From: an uncultured Ruminococcus sp.
GTDB taxonomy: Bacteria > Bacillota > Clostridia > Oscillospirales > Acutalibacteraceae
Assembly (NCBI GenBank): GCA_902773135.1
Contig: CACYDP010000048.1
Coordinates: 1 to 64,000 of the forward strand
DNA: 64,000 bases
Reading direction: 5' to 3'
The notes under the pieces were generated by a model that saw nothing but the letters and a program-made list of their open reading frames with translations, made no database searches and was not told the origin of the DNA. Made by a program: the position numbers and the translations under genes. Shown here piece after piece: positions 43,669-52,527 of the stretch; the stretch's first letter is position 1; the number at the start of each line of letters is the position of its first letter.

Positions 43669-44886
43669 TCACTGCTGACGAGCTTTTCGCAGCAAAGCTC
43701 CCGGAGGAATAACAGCCGATGAAGGCACTATCAGTTTTTGCATAGCGTGAGGAGCAGATTCAATGCTTTCGTGTTTATCGTTAAACATTTTATCAATTTT
43801 CACATTAAATGGGATTCCGTCCGGAGGAAGTACATCAAGTATATCCCCGACAAAGAATTTGTTACGCTGTGTAAGATAGGCTGTACCGTCCCGATAATCA
43901 TCACAAACAGCAACTACGTCATATTTCCGTATGTATCCGCCGTTAGATGTCACCTGTCCGGGTTCATTTCCGTAGAAAAATCCCGTATTATATTCACGAT
44001 GGCTTACTTTTTCGAGTTCTTCTTTGATCCAGGGGGCAAGAACCCAGTCCTTTCCCTGACGGTAATAATCGTTTAGTGCGTGACGATAAGCATTTGTTGT
44101 CACAGCAACATAATAAGCGGACTTTGCTCTGCCCTCGATTTTCAGACTTTTGACACCCGCTTTCATTATATCATCAATATGTTCTATCATACATAAGTCA
44201 CGGGAATTATAAAGATAAGTTCCGTCATTTTCTTCATTGACAGGAAAATAATGTCCGTCACGGTGTTCTTCAAAAAGGTGATATTTCCACCGGCAAGGCT
44301 GCGTACAGTCGCCCCTGTTGGCATCTCTGCCGGTAAGATAGCTCGAAATCAGGCATCTTCCCGAAAAAGATACACACATAGAACCGTGTACAAAAACTTC
44401 CAGTTCCAGTTCGGGATTGGTTTTGGCACGAATATCCGCAATATCATCAAGTGATAATTCTCTTGCCAGAACCACTCTTGAAGCTCCCATATCATTCAGC
44501 ACCCGTGCGGTCTGATAATTGACGATTCCTGCCTGAGTGGAAACGTGACGTTCTACATTGGGTGCGTATTTTGCGGCAAGCGACATCACTCCCAGATCGG
44601 CTATGATGAACGCATCAACGCCGCAATCCTGACATTGTTCCAGAAAATCCGGCATCAGATCGATTTCATTGTTCCGGGGAAGCGTGTTGCAGGTAACAAA
44701 TACTTTTACGCCCTTTTGATGTGCTTTGTAAACCGAACGGGCAAGTGTTTCCATATCAAAGTTCGATGAGGCGGTTCTCATTCCGAATTGTTTACCCGCC
44801 AGATAAACCGCATCTGCTCCGAACCTGAGAGCACTTTCAAAACATTCGGCATCTCCTGCGGGAGAAAGAAGTTCAGCCTTTAACAT
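43669..44886 (-). CDS. U32 family peptidase (TrhP/RlhA-like RNA hydroxylation protein)
   Basis: A 405-residue U32 protein. The TIM-barrel-like N-terminal part has ELLSPAGDAECFESALRFGADAVYLAG; the signature is EVFVHGSMCVSFSGRCLISSYL followed by the CTQPCRWKY Cys pair. These Cys hold an Fe-S cluster in relatives TrhP and RlhA, which hydroxylate tRNA U34 or 23S rRNA (known). It was formerly annotated as collagenase. RBS CGGAGG. Stand-alone on the minus strand, facing the regulator gene upstream. Confidence 0.9.
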   Translation of the reverse strand: MLKAELLSPAGDAECFESALRFGADAVYLAGKQFGMRTASSNFDMETLARSVYKAHQKGVKVFVTCNTLPRNNEIDLMPDFLEQCQDCGVDAFIIADLGVMSLAAKYAPNVERHVSTQAGIVNYQTARVLNDMGASRVVLARELSLDDIADIRAKTNPELELEVFVHGSMCVSFSGRCLISSYLTGRDANRGDCTQPCRWKYHLFEEHRDGHYFPVNEENDGTYLYNSRDLCMIEHIDDIMKAGVKSLKIEGRAKSAYYVAVTTNAYRHALNDYYRQGKDWVLAPWIKEELEKVSHREYNTGFFYGNEPGQVTSNGGYIRKYDVVAVCDDYRDGTAYLTQRNKFFVGDILDVLPPDGIPFNVKIDKMFNDKHESIESAPHAMQKLIVPSSAVIPPGALLRKARQQ

Positions 44887-45384
44887 TTTTATACCTCCGA
44901 AAAACAGTTATTATTCTGATTATATTACGACAGCACCGATTTTTCAATGTTTGTTTTTGATATTTTATCTTTTGAAATGCCTGTATGCAGTTTCTGTTGA
45001 GATGCTTTGTATAAAATATACGAAAGAACAGCAGACCGTCCTTATTGATAATAAACGCTTTTTAACAAAATAACAATGATTTATTCAATATTTTTGGCAT
45101 TTAAACGTCCTAAAATTTACCCTTATGTTATTTTACCTATTTTTTTAAATTTATTTTGATAAAAATTCGATAAAAAATTGTTAAAAAGGTTGCAATTTGA
45201 TTTAATTTTGTGTAAAATGTATATAGTAATATTGATTAATCGGATTGCTGATACATTGATGTGATTGATTCGTCAGATGATACAATTTTCATCTGTTTCG
45301 TCTGATGCACCGCTCTTGCAAAGCGGTTCGGTTTTCTCAGTAAATAATCGATCTGTACAAATTTTCAAAGTGAGGGAATACTAT
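44887..45384 (+). other. long intergenic region and leader of the PucR-like gene
   Basis: 498 bases without a gene. A sigma-A promoter TTGCAA (45190-45195)-17-TAAAAT (45213-45218) predicts a ~165-nt leader. The leader contains CAGATGA/TCATCTG (about 45275-45297), a repeat CGTCAGATGA/CGTCTGATG, and a short hairpin ACCGCT...AGCGGT followed by TCGGTTTTC, which could act as an attenuator. Nothing else recognisable is seen in the AT-rich part 44930-45180. Confidence 0.45.
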
Positions 45385-46470
45385 ATGTCCAACAGACTTT
45401 TTCAAGGCGTGATACATCAGATGCGTGACGCTATCGACAGAACTATCGGCGTTATCGATGAAACATCGGTTGTGATCGCCTGCAGTGAACTCGGAAAAAT
45501 TGGTGAGGTTAATGAACATATCACTTCCGAAATGCTGACCTCGTCCGCCCCCTTTGTCCTGAACGGCTATACATACAAATCTTTCGGCAGCAAACCCAGA
45601 AGCGAATATGCCGTTTTTGTTGCCGGCAATGATTATTCGGCTCAGAAATATGCGGAGATACTCTCCATCTCTCTGGGAAGCATCAAGCAGTATTATGATG
45701 AAAAATATGACAGAGGAAACTTTATTAAAAATGTGATCCTTGACAATATCCTCCCCGGTGATATTTATCTGAAAGCTCGTGAACTTCGCTTCAACTCCGA
45801 TGTCACAAGAGTATGTATGCTCATTAAAATTACTTCAAAAACAGATATTTCCGCTTATGATGTCATTCAGAATCTGTTTCCCGACAAATCCAAGGACTTT
45901 GTTATCAACATTAACGAAACCGATATTGCCCTTGTCAAAGAAATCAGAAATGACATCGATTCAAAAGATCTTGAAAAACTGGCAAGCTCTATCGTTGACA
46001 CGCTTTCGGGAGAATTTTATACCCACTGTGTGATCGGTATCGGTACACCTGTAACAGGCATCAAAGATCTGGCTCGTTCTTTCAAAGAAGCTCAGGTTTC
46101 TCTGGAAGTCGGCAAGGTTTTCGACACCGAACGCACCATCGTCAGCTACGATAACCTCGGTATCGCACGACTGGTTTATCAGCTGCCCACAACTCTCTGC
46201 GAAATGTTCCTCAAAGAAGTGTTCAAAAAAGGTTCCATAGAATCTCTTGACCAGGAAACTCTCTTCACCATTCAGCGTTTCTTTGAAAATAACCTCAACG
46301 TTTCGGAAACTTCCAGAAAATTGTTCGTTCACAGAAACACTCTTGTTTACAGACTTGAAAAAATCAAAAAACTCACCGGTCTTGACCTGAGAGAATTTGA
46401 GGACGCTATCGTATTTAAAGTGGCTCTTATGGTTAAAAAATATCTTTCTGCCAATCCAATCAAATATTAA
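45385..46470 (+). CDS. PucR/CdaR-type transcriptional regulator
   Basis: A 361-residue cytoplasmic regulator. A sensor-like N-terminal region (~1-130) is followed by a GGDEF-like middle domain (~140-260) and a C-terminal PucR helix-turn-helix: QRFFENNLNVSETSRKLFVHRNTLVYRLEKIKKLTGLDLRE is the classic signature. Such proteins respond to metabolites such as sugar acids or purines. The ligand is unknown here. The start at 45385 follows GAGGG; the longer frame runs through the leader hairpins. Monocistronic, with a terminator behind. Confidence 0.85.
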   Translation: MSNRLFQGVIHQMRDAIDRTIGVIDETSVVIACSELGKIGEVNEHITSEMLTSSAPFVLNGYTYKSFGSKPRSEYAVFVAGNDYSAQKYAEILSISLGSIKQYYDEKYDRGNFIKNVILDNILPGDIYLKARELRFNSDVTRVCMLIKITSKTDISAYDVIQNLFPDKSKDFVININETDIALVKEIRNDIDSKDLEKLASSIVDTLSGEFYTHCVIGIGTPVTGIKDLARSFKEAQVSLEVGKVFDTERTIVSYDNLGIARLVYQLPTTLCEMFLKEVFKKGSIESLDQETLFTIQRFFENNLNVSETSRKLFVHRNTLVYRLEKIKKLTGLDLREFEDAIVFKVALMVKKYLSANPIKY

Positions 46471-46479
46471 TGACATGCA

Positions 46480-46517
46480 ATCCGGTATGATCTCTTTCAT
46501 ATCGGATTTATTCTTAT
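46480..46517 (+). terminator. terminator of the PucR-like gene
   Basis: AATCCGGTATGA pairs with TCATATCGGATT with one mismatch, followed by TATTCTTAT. Confidence 0.6.
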
Positions 46518-46596
46518 AAAAATCATTCCGAACCTGTCCGGCACCAACCTGTATTCCCGGACAAAACAGATTTCTGTCATATTGCCAAAAATATAT

Positions 46597-46625
46597 TTGA
46601 CGAATGATGAAGAATGATTTATACT
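46597..46625 (+). promoter_or_regulatory. sigma-A promoter of ftsEX
   Basis: TTGACG (46597-46602), a 17-base spacer and TATACT (46620-46625). The start is predicted near 46632, a few bases before a strong hairpin. Confidence 0.78.
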
Positions 46626-46637
46626 ATATCAGTATTG

Positions 46638-46670
46638 ATGTACAGCGGCAGTGTCTGTATCGCTGTACAT
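46638..46670 (+). promoter_or_regulatory. 5'-terminal hairpin of the ftsE mRNA
   Basis: ATGTACAGCG (46638-46647) and CGCTGTACAT (46661-46670) are perfect 10-base complements with a 13-base loop. The hairpin starts only a few bases after the predicted transcription start and ends 4 bases before the ftsE RBS. No T-run follows, so it is not a terminator; an mRNA-stabilising or RBS-affecting role is possible. Confidence 0.6.
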
Positions 46671-46687
46671 ACGAAAGGCAGGATAGT

Positions 46688-47470
46688 ATGATACATTTAG
46701 AGAATGTTTCAAAAATTTACCCCAACGGCACAGAAGCATTAAAAAATATCAGTATCGATATAGAAAACGGAGAGTTTGTCTTTATTGTCGGTTCGTCAGG
46801 AGCGGGCAAAAGTACGTTCCTTAAATTGTTAATGCGTGAAGAAAAAGCCACTTTCGGTAAAATTAAAGTCAATGGTCACGATCTGATGAAAATCAAAAAA
46901 AGACGTATCCCCTATCTCAGACGTACAATGGGCATCGTTTTTCAGGATTTCCGGCTCATCTCAAAAATGAATATCTACGATAATGTCGCATTTGCTATGC
47001 GTGTTGTCGGCACTCCCGAAAAAGCAATCAAAAAACGGGTTCGGTATGTTCTGGAACTGGTGGGACTCAAAGGCAAGGAAAAACGCAAACCTAACGAAAT
47101 TTCCGGCGGTGAACAGCAGCGTGTAGCACTTGCCAGAGCGTTGGTCAATCAGCCGGAAATCATTATCGCAGACGAACCTACCGGTAATATCGACCCTGAA
47201 CGTTCTTATGAAATAATGAAGATGCTGGTGGAAATCAATAAACGAGGAACTACTGTGATCGTTGTAACTCACGAACACGATCTGGTGGAAGAATTCGGCG
47301 GAAGAGTACTCCACATCAATGATGGTGAAATCACCGAAGATAAATTTGTCAAAACAAAATACCACGAAGCTCCTATCTCTCTCAATGATTCGGAACTGGA
47401 ATTTGATTTCGGCGACGATCAGACTGCTGCCGAAAATGATACCAACAAAGAGGAGGCAGAGGAAGAATGA
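46688..47470 (+). CDS. ftsE: cell-division ATP-binding protein FtsE
   Basis: A 260-residue ABC ATPase that works with FtsX to switch on septal cell-wall hydrolases. It has Walker A GSSGAGKST (~residue 37), the Q-loop VFQDFRL, signature SGGEQQRVALARAL, Walker B IIIADEPTGNID and the H-loop VVTHEHD. The C-terminus has an acidic extension of ~30 residues (ending NKEEAEEE). ATG 46688 follows AGGCAGGA, while a longer frame starts inside the leader. Overlaps ftsX by 4 bases. Confidence 0.95.
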   Translation: MIHLENVSKIYPNGTEALKNISIDIENGEFVFIVGSSGAGKSTFLKLLMREEKATFGKIKVNGHDLMKIKKRRIPYLRRTMGIVFQDFRLISKMNIYDNVAFAMRVVGTPEKAIKKRVRYVLELVGLKGKEKRKPNEISGGEQQRVALARALVNQPEIIIADEPTGNIDPERSYEIMKMLVEINKRGTTVIVVTHEHDLVEEFGGRVLHINDGEITEDKFVKTKYHEAPISLNDSELEFDFGDDQTAAENDTNKEEAEEE

Positions 47471-48360
47471 AGTTTTCAAGTACAGGATACCTTATCAAAG
47501 AGGGTTTCAAAAATATATGGAGCAATCGTATGATGTCGTTGGCATCTGTCGTGGTTTTAGTATCGTGTCTTTTGATAACGGGAGCAGCGTCTTTGATTTC
47601 TCTGAACGTCAGTACATTGATCTCAACTATCGGCGAAGATAACGAAATTACCGTTTATCTGAAATATGAGCTTTCTGACATTGATTCAATGAAAGTAGGT
47701 CCTCAGATACAGAAAATTGATAATGTTTCTGCCTGTGAATATTACTCCAAGGACGCTGCCATTAAAGAGTATGAGGAAAAACTCGGTCCTATCTATGACA
47801 GTATGCAGGGCGACGACAATCCTCTTGTCAATGCCTATAAAGTACAACTCAATGATTTGTCCGAATATAAGACAACCGTAAAGCAAATCAAAAAAATCAA
47901 CGGTGTGGAAAGTGTCAGCGACAGAAGCGACATCGCAAGAAAACTGACAAAATTAAATTATTTCGTCACTCTTGTCGGTTCCTGGGTCGTGCTGATACTC
48001 GGCATTGTTACTTTATTTATTATCTCCAATACCATTAAAATGACAATGTACTCCAGACGATATGAAATCAGCATTATGAAATCGGTCGGTGCAACCAATG
48101 CCTTTATCAGAATACCTTTTGTGATAGAAGCGATGATCATCGGTCTTTTGTCGGGATTAATTTCATCGGGACTGATTATCGCACTGTACAATCCTATCAG
48201 AGATTCGGCTGCGGGAATTGTTCCCCTGATCGGACAGTCTGCATTGACAGTGGAACAGATATGGCTGAACACATTGCTGATGATGTCGGGTGTAGGTGTA
48301 TTGATAGGCATTGTGGGCGGATTCATTTCAATCTCCAAGTATCTCAAGGGGGGAAAATAA
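47467..48360 (+). CDS. ftsX: cell-division protein FtsX
   Basis: A 297-residue membrane protein with the FtsX layout: helix 1 (~22-45), a large extracellular domain (~50-165) that contacts the hydrolase, then three helices (~172-195, ~220-243, ~265-290). The RRYEISIMKSVGATNAFIR segment is the FtsX signature. It transmits FtsE ATP hydrolysis across the membrane. The 4-base overlap with ftsE and the abutting M23 gene show a three-gene unit. Confidence 0.94.
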   Translation: MKFSSTGYLIKEGFKNIWSNRMMSLASVVVLVSCLLITGAASLISLNVSTLISTIGEDNEITVYLKYELSDIDSMKVGPQIQKIDNVSACEYYSKDAAIKEYEEKLGPIYDSMQGDDNPLVNAYKVQLNDLSEYKTTVKQIKKINGVESVSDRSDIARKLTKLNYFVTLVGSWVVLILGIVTLFIISNTIKMTMYSRRYEISIMKSVGATNAFIRIPFVIEAMIIGLLSGLISSGLIIALYNPIRDSAAGIVPLIGQSALTVEQIWLNTLLMMSGVGVLIGIVGGFISISKYLKGGK

Positions 48361-49662
48361 GTGAACAGCAAAAAACACAAACCTTTGATTACGGCTGCCG
48401 CTGTACTGATTGCATTGGCGGCATCTGTGTTCCAGAATGTTTTCGCCTTTGATATCAACGAAAACTCTCAGGAACACTATGAATTGGAACAGCAGGCATC
48501 TGAATATGAACAGCAGCTTGACGATACCGAAAAAGAAATTGCTGATAAAGAAGCCGAAAGCAAAAAATTACAGCAGCAAATTTCCGACCTCAGCAAAAAG
48601 ATCACACAAAGCAACAACAAGATCAAAACCCTGAACAATGAAATCGATGAAAAACAAAAAGAAATCGACGAAAAACTCAAAGCTGTGGAGGATCGTCTGA
48701 ATGCTCTCAGAGTAAGACTTCGTACCATTTACATACAGGGAGATACTACTTCTCTGGAAGTAATACTCGGTGCAAAAGATTTTTCCGATTTTATGGATAA
48801 AGCTGAACTGGTTAAAAATCTTTCGGATTACGACAACCGGCTCATTCAGTCGCTGCAATCCGAGATGGAGGTCATCTCTCAGGAACAAAAAAAGCTCCGC
48901 AGTGATAAAGAAGCCATCGAAAAAGAAAAGACAAATCTTGAAAACAACAAAAACAAAATTAATAAACTCAACGAAGATAACACCAAGCTGATACAGGAAC
49001 TGAAAAGCACCAAAACAACCCTTGAAGATGAAATCAAGCAAAATGACGAAAGACAAAAAGTGCTGGAAGATGCACTTGCCGAATACAACAAGGAACTGTC
49101 AGAACAGTTAAAACAGAAACGTCAGCAGGAAAAACTCGCAAAGCAGCAACAAAAATCTCAGCAGATACAAAAAAAGCTCGCCGAACAGCAGCAAAGAGAT
49201 TCTCAGAATCCCGAAATCGTTGTGCCTGCCACGGAAGATGATAAGTTCCTGTGGCCTTGTCCCGGTCATACCAATCTGACTTCTACTTTTGAAGAATGGC
49301 GGGGTGCCAACAATCACGGTGCTCTCGATATAGCAGACGGAGATGTTTATGCCGCTAAAGTGATTGCCTGCTATAAGGGTACGGTTATCTCTACTAATAC
49401 CGACTGCACCCACGACTACGGAAAATACGAAAGCTGCGGCTGCGGCGGCGGATACGGCAACTACGTTATGATCGACCACGGAGGCGGAAAAGTATCCATA
49501 TACGGTCATCTTTCAGCCGTTTCGGTGGTTGCCGGACAGGAAGTGGCAACCGGACAGCTGATAGGCTATGTAGGCTCTACGGGATATTCCACAGGTCCTC
49601 ATCTCCATTTTGAATTACAGCTTGACGGCGTTCGCTATGACCCGCTTACAGAATATGAATAA
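48361..49662 (+). CDS. EnvC/PcsB-like M23 murein hydrolase or activator
   Basis: A 433-residue exported protein starting with GTG directly after the ftsX stop (RBS AAGGGGGG). A signal peptide covers ~1-30. Long coiled coils (~38-260) resemble EnvC and PcsB and would bind the FtsX loop. The C-terminal M23/LytM domain (~290-433) has the metal ligands in NNHGALDIA and HLHFEL, so it may be an active endopeptidase. Within the domain is an insertion with four Cys (DCTHDYGKYESCGCGGGYG). It is the likely FtsEX-controlled septal hydrolase. Confidence 0.9.
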   Translation: MNSKKHKPLITAAAVLIALAASVFQNVFAFDINENSQEHYELEQQASEYEQQLDDTEKEIADKEAESKKLQQQISDLSKKITQSNNKIKTLNNEIDEKQKEIDEKLKAVEDRLNALRVRLRTIYIQGDTTSLEVILGAKDFSDFMDKAELVKNLSDYDNRLIQSLQSEMEVISQEQKKLRSDKEAIEKEKTNLENNKNKINKLNEDNTKLIQELKSTKTTLEDEIKQNDERQKVLEDALAEYNKELSEQLKQKRQQEKLAKQQQKSQQIQKKLAEQQQRDSQNPEIVVPATEDDKFLWPCPGHTNLTSTFEEWRGANNHGALDIADGDVYAAKVIACYKGTVISTNTDCTHDYGKYESCGCGGGYGNYVMIDHGGGKVSIYGHLSAVSVVAGQEVATGQLIGYVGSTGYSTGPHLHFELQLDGVRYDPLTEYE

Positions 49663-49671
49663 AAAAAATTT

Positions 49672-49709
49672 CAGCTGTCACACAAGCAAGTGTGACAGCT
49701 GTTTTATTC
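49672..49709 (+). terminator. terminator of ftsEX-M23
   Basis: CAGCTGTCACA (49672-49682) pairs perfectly with TGTGACAGCTG (49691-49701), followed by TTTTATT. It also sits at the end of pnp on the other strand, where an A-rich side gives a T-run. Confidence 0.88.
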
Positions 49710-49710
49710 A

Positions 49711-51912
49711 TCAGTCATTATGATAATTGTTATGAGGTCTGCGGTCATTGTTTCTGCGGAAACCCTGACGCTGTGATGACGGTCTTCTTGGAGGAAGATC
49801 ATTTTCGGGAGTCAATCCCTCTACCTCGATCAATGCTTCACGGCGTGACAGATTCAGTCTGCCCTTATCGTCTATATCAAGTACCTTGACGATGATGACA
49901 TCATCAATATTGACAGCATCTGTTACCTTTTCGGTACGCTTGACATCAAGATGTGAAATATGGCAAAGTCCCTCTTTTCCGGGAGCAATTTCAACAAAAG
50001 CACCGAAATCCATAATGCGTGTGACACGTCCTTTATAGATAGCACCGGGTTCGGGGTCACTGACAATCGTGTCAACAATGGTCATTGCACGTTTACAATT
50101 ATCAAGATCAATGCCGCTGACAAATACGTGACCGTCTTCTTCGATGTCTATTTTAACATCACATTCGGCACAGATTTTCTGAATGACCTTACCGCCCGAG
50201 CCGATCACTTCACGAATCTTATCAACAGGAATCGTTGTAGAAAGCATCTTGGGAGCGTATTTGGACAGTTCTTTTCTCGGTTCGGGAATGGCTTTGAGCA
50301 TTACTTCATCAAGAATATAATCACGTGCCTTATGTGTCTTATAGAGTGCTTCCTTGACCATTTCGGGTGTCAGACCGCTGATCTTGAGATCCATCTGTAT
50401 GGCGGTGATACCCTCGTGTGTACCTGCAACCTTAAAGTCCATATCGCCGAAAAAGTCTTCCAGACCCTGAATATCGACCATTGTCATCCAACGGTCGCCC
50501 TCTGTAATAAGACCGCAGGAAATACCGGCAACAGGAGCTTTGATCGGAACACCTGCGTCCATCAGCGACAATGTCGAACCACAGATAGAACCCTGTGAAG
50601 TAGAACCGTTTGACGAAAGAATTTCGGAAACAAGGCGAATGGTATACGGGAATTCTTCTACCGACGGAATAACAGGCACCAAAGCACGTTCTGCAAGAGC
50701 ACCGTGACCGATCTCACGTCTGCCGGGTCCTCTGGAAGGTTTTGTTTCACCAACCGAATAGGAGGGGAAATTGTAATGATGGATATATCTTTTAGACGTT
50801 TTGTCATCAATTCCGTCCAGAATCTGCTGGTCGCTGATCGGACCGAGTGTCGTCACCGTAAGAACCTGTGTCTGACCTCTGGTGAAAAGTCCCGAGCCGT
50901 GCACTCTCGGAAGAATACCTGCTTCGGAAGCAAGCGGACGTATTTCGTCCATTTTTCTGCCGTCAACACGTTTTTGTTCATCGAGCAGCCAGCGGCGTAC
51001 AATGAATTTCTGGGTTTTATAAAGGCACTCGTCAATTTTTTCTGCCTGATCGGGATAGATTTCATCAAACTTTTCGTGAACAGCTTCGTAAATTGGTTTC
51101 AGTCTTTCATCACGAACGGTTTTATCGTCTGTATCGAGAGCTGCACGAATATCTTCGAGTGAAAACTCCTTGATTGCTTCAAACATCTCCTGATCAGGTT
51201 CATTGCTGGGATATTCAAATTTTTCCTTGCCGATCTCAGCCTTGATGGATTTGATAAACTCAATAATAGCCTGGTTAGCATGATGACCTGCCATAATACC
51301 GTTGTACATTACATCATCGGGAACAATATCCGCACCGGCTTCTATCATTGCAATACGGCTGTCTGTGGAAGCAACGGTCACAGCCATCTTGGAAACTTCT
51401 CTCTGTTCCTTATTAGGATTGATCACAAATTCGCCGTCCACAAGACCTACCGAAACAGCGGAGATCGGACCGTTCCACGGAATATCCGAAATGCTGAGTG
51501 CAATAGAAGTACCCACCATAGCAGCAATTTCCGGCAGGCAGTCGGGATCATATGCCATTACCGTACATACAATCGAAACATCGTTTCTCATATCTTTCGG
51601 GAAAAGCGGACGAATCGGGCGGTCAATTACTCTGGATACCAGAATTGCCTTTTCGGAGGGTCTGCCCTCTCTTTTTCCGAAACCGCCGGGGATTTTTCCG
51701 AGTGCGTACTGTTTTTCTTCATAATCAACGGAAAGCGGGAAAAAATCCACACCTTCTCTCGGCTTTGCAGAAGCTGTTACGGCAACGTGAACCACTGTTT
51801 CACCGTAGCGGATAAAACAAGCTCCGTTGGCAAGCTGTGTTGTTTTACCTGTTTCAACAACAAGCGGACGTCCTGCAAATTCCGTTTCAAATGATCTGAA
51901 ATTTTCAAACAT
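49711..51912 (-). CDS. pnp: polyribonucleotide nucleotidyltransferase
   Basis: A 733-residue PNPase: a phosphorolytic 3'-5' exoribonuclease that also adds tails. It has two RNase PH domains (the second with the GRREIGHGALAERAL active region), a helical linker, a KH domain (~555-615; KIREVIGSGGKVIQKI) and an S1 domain (~625-695; GAIYKGRVTRIMDFGAFVEI), then a Pro/Arg/Asn-rich tail ending in NNDRRPHNNYHND. The RBS is GGAGG. It follows rpsO with a ~175-base spacer, the same order as in many bacteria. Confidence 0.97.
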   Translation of the reverse strand: MFENFRSFETEFAGRPLVVETGKTTQLANGACFIRYGETVVHVAVTASAKPREGVDFFPLSVDYEEKQYALGKIPGGFGKREGRPSEKAILVSRVIDRPIRPLFPKDMRNDVSIVCTVMAYDPDCLPEIAAMVGTSIALSISDIPWNGPISAVSVGLVDGEFVINPNKEQREVSKMAVTVASTDSRIAMIEAGADIVPDDVMYNGIMAGHHANQAIIEFIKSIKAEIGKEKFEYPSNEPDQEMFEAIKEFSLEDIRAALDTDDKTVRDERLKPIYEAVHEKFDEIYPDQAEKIDECLYKTQKFIVRRWLLDEQKRVDGRKMDEIRPLASEAGILPRVHGSGLFTRGQTQVLTVTTLGPISDQQILDGIDDKTSKRYIHHYNFPSYSVGETKPSRGPGRREIGHGALAERALVPVIPSVEEFPYTIRLVSEILSSNGSTSQGSICGSTLSLMDAGVPIKAPVAGISCGLITEGDRWMTMVDIQGLEDFFGDMDFKVAGTHEGITAIQMDLKISGLTPEMVKEALYKTHKARDYILDEVMLKAIPEPRKELSKYAPKMLSTTIPVDKIREVIGSGGKVIQKICAECDVKIDIEEDGHVFVSGIDLDNCKRAMTIVDTIVSDPEPGAIYKGRVTRIMDFGAFVEIAPGKEGLCHISHLDVKRTEKVTDAVNIDDVIIVKVLDIDDKGRLNLSRREALIEVEGLTPENDLPPRRPSSQRQGFRRNNDRRPHNNYHND

Positions 51913-52050
51913 ATTTTTACCTCCATAATTTTAAGGAGTACGTTTCGGTTTAGCAATAAAACCAAAAGGCACAACCGTTGTTTACCTTCTCGTTTCACTG
52001 CTAAAACACGAAAACGCACCTTATCAGAAATGCATTGACGGAAACAAGGC
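51913..52050 (-). promoter_or_regulatory. structured pnp leader
   Basis: On the minus strand the spacer between rpsO and pnp contains TTTAGCA and TGCTAAA about 50 bases apart, with outer CGTTT/AAACG pairing. This can form a long stem, as in the E. coli pnp leader, which is cut by RNase III for autoregulation (known there). Inference here. Confidence 0.4.
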
Positions 52051-52076
52051 AGTCTGTATTAAAGACAGACTGCCTC
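52051..52076 (-). terminator. partial terminator between rpsO and pnp
   Basis: GGCAGTCTGT and ACAGACTGCC form a perfect 10-bp stem; the minus-strand tail is only CTTGTTT, so read-through to pnp is expected. Confidence 0.6.
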
Positions 52077-52087
52077 CTGACCACCAA

Positions 52088-52351
52088 TTATTTACGAATA
52101 CCGAGTCTTGCAATAATAGAACGATAGCGTTCAATATCAACCTTTGTAAGATATTTGAGAAGGCTTCTTCTCTGACCGATCATCTTGAAAAGACCTCTTC
52201 TGGAATGATGGTCTTTCTTGTGTGTTTTGAGGTGCTCGGTAAGGTCGTTGATTCTCTTAGTGAGAATTGCGATCTGAACTTCGGGAGAACCTGTGTCGCC
52301 CTCGTGAGTTGCATACTCTTTGATGATAGCATCTTTTTCTGATTTAAGCAT
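52088..52351 (-). CDS. rpsO: 30S ribosomal protein S15
   Basis: An 87-residue primary-binding protein of the 30S platform, contacting the 16S rRNA three-way junction. The sequence is canonical throughout: [35 protein letters not shown] and [21 protein letters not shown]. It has its own promoter and a structured ~100-nt leader. Confidence 0.98.
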   Translation of the reverse strand: MLKSEKDAIIKEYATHEGDTGSPEVQIAILTKRINDLTEHLKTHKKDHHSRRGLFKMIGQRRSLLKYLTKVDIERYRSIIARLGIRK

Positions 52352-52460
52352 TTTTTATCCACCTTTATCAAAATATTTTTGTATCCCCTGCGATCTCAGT
52401 CAACGGCTGTGGATTCCCTGACGGGCTTTACCCGAAAACCGGGAACGAGGCATCAACGTT
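52352..52460 (-). promoter_or_regulatory. rpsO leader, candidate S15 autoregulatory RNA
   Basis: The minus-strand leader contains nested stems GTTCCC/GGGAAT and CGGG/CCCG, then a free purine-rich stretch before the RBS. S15 represses its own mRNA through several unrelated leader folds in different phyla (known). This one is a candidate by position only. Confidence 0.4.
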
Positions 52461-52464
52461 TATG

Positions 52465-52493
52465 ATTATAACACAGATTTCATTCGTTGTAAA
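52465..52493 (-). promoter_or_regulatory. sigma-A promoter of rpsO
   Basis: On the minus strand TTTACA (52493-52488), a 17-base spacer and a perfect TATAAT (52470-52465). Confidence 0.85.
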
Positions 52494-52527
52494 GAGAAAT
52501 TGTTTTATTTTTTCAAATCTTGTTTCA

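Noticed and set aside
51280..51894. 204-codon plus-strand frame opposite pnp
   Set aside because: Antisense shadow; Cys/His/Arg-rich composition with no domain pattern.
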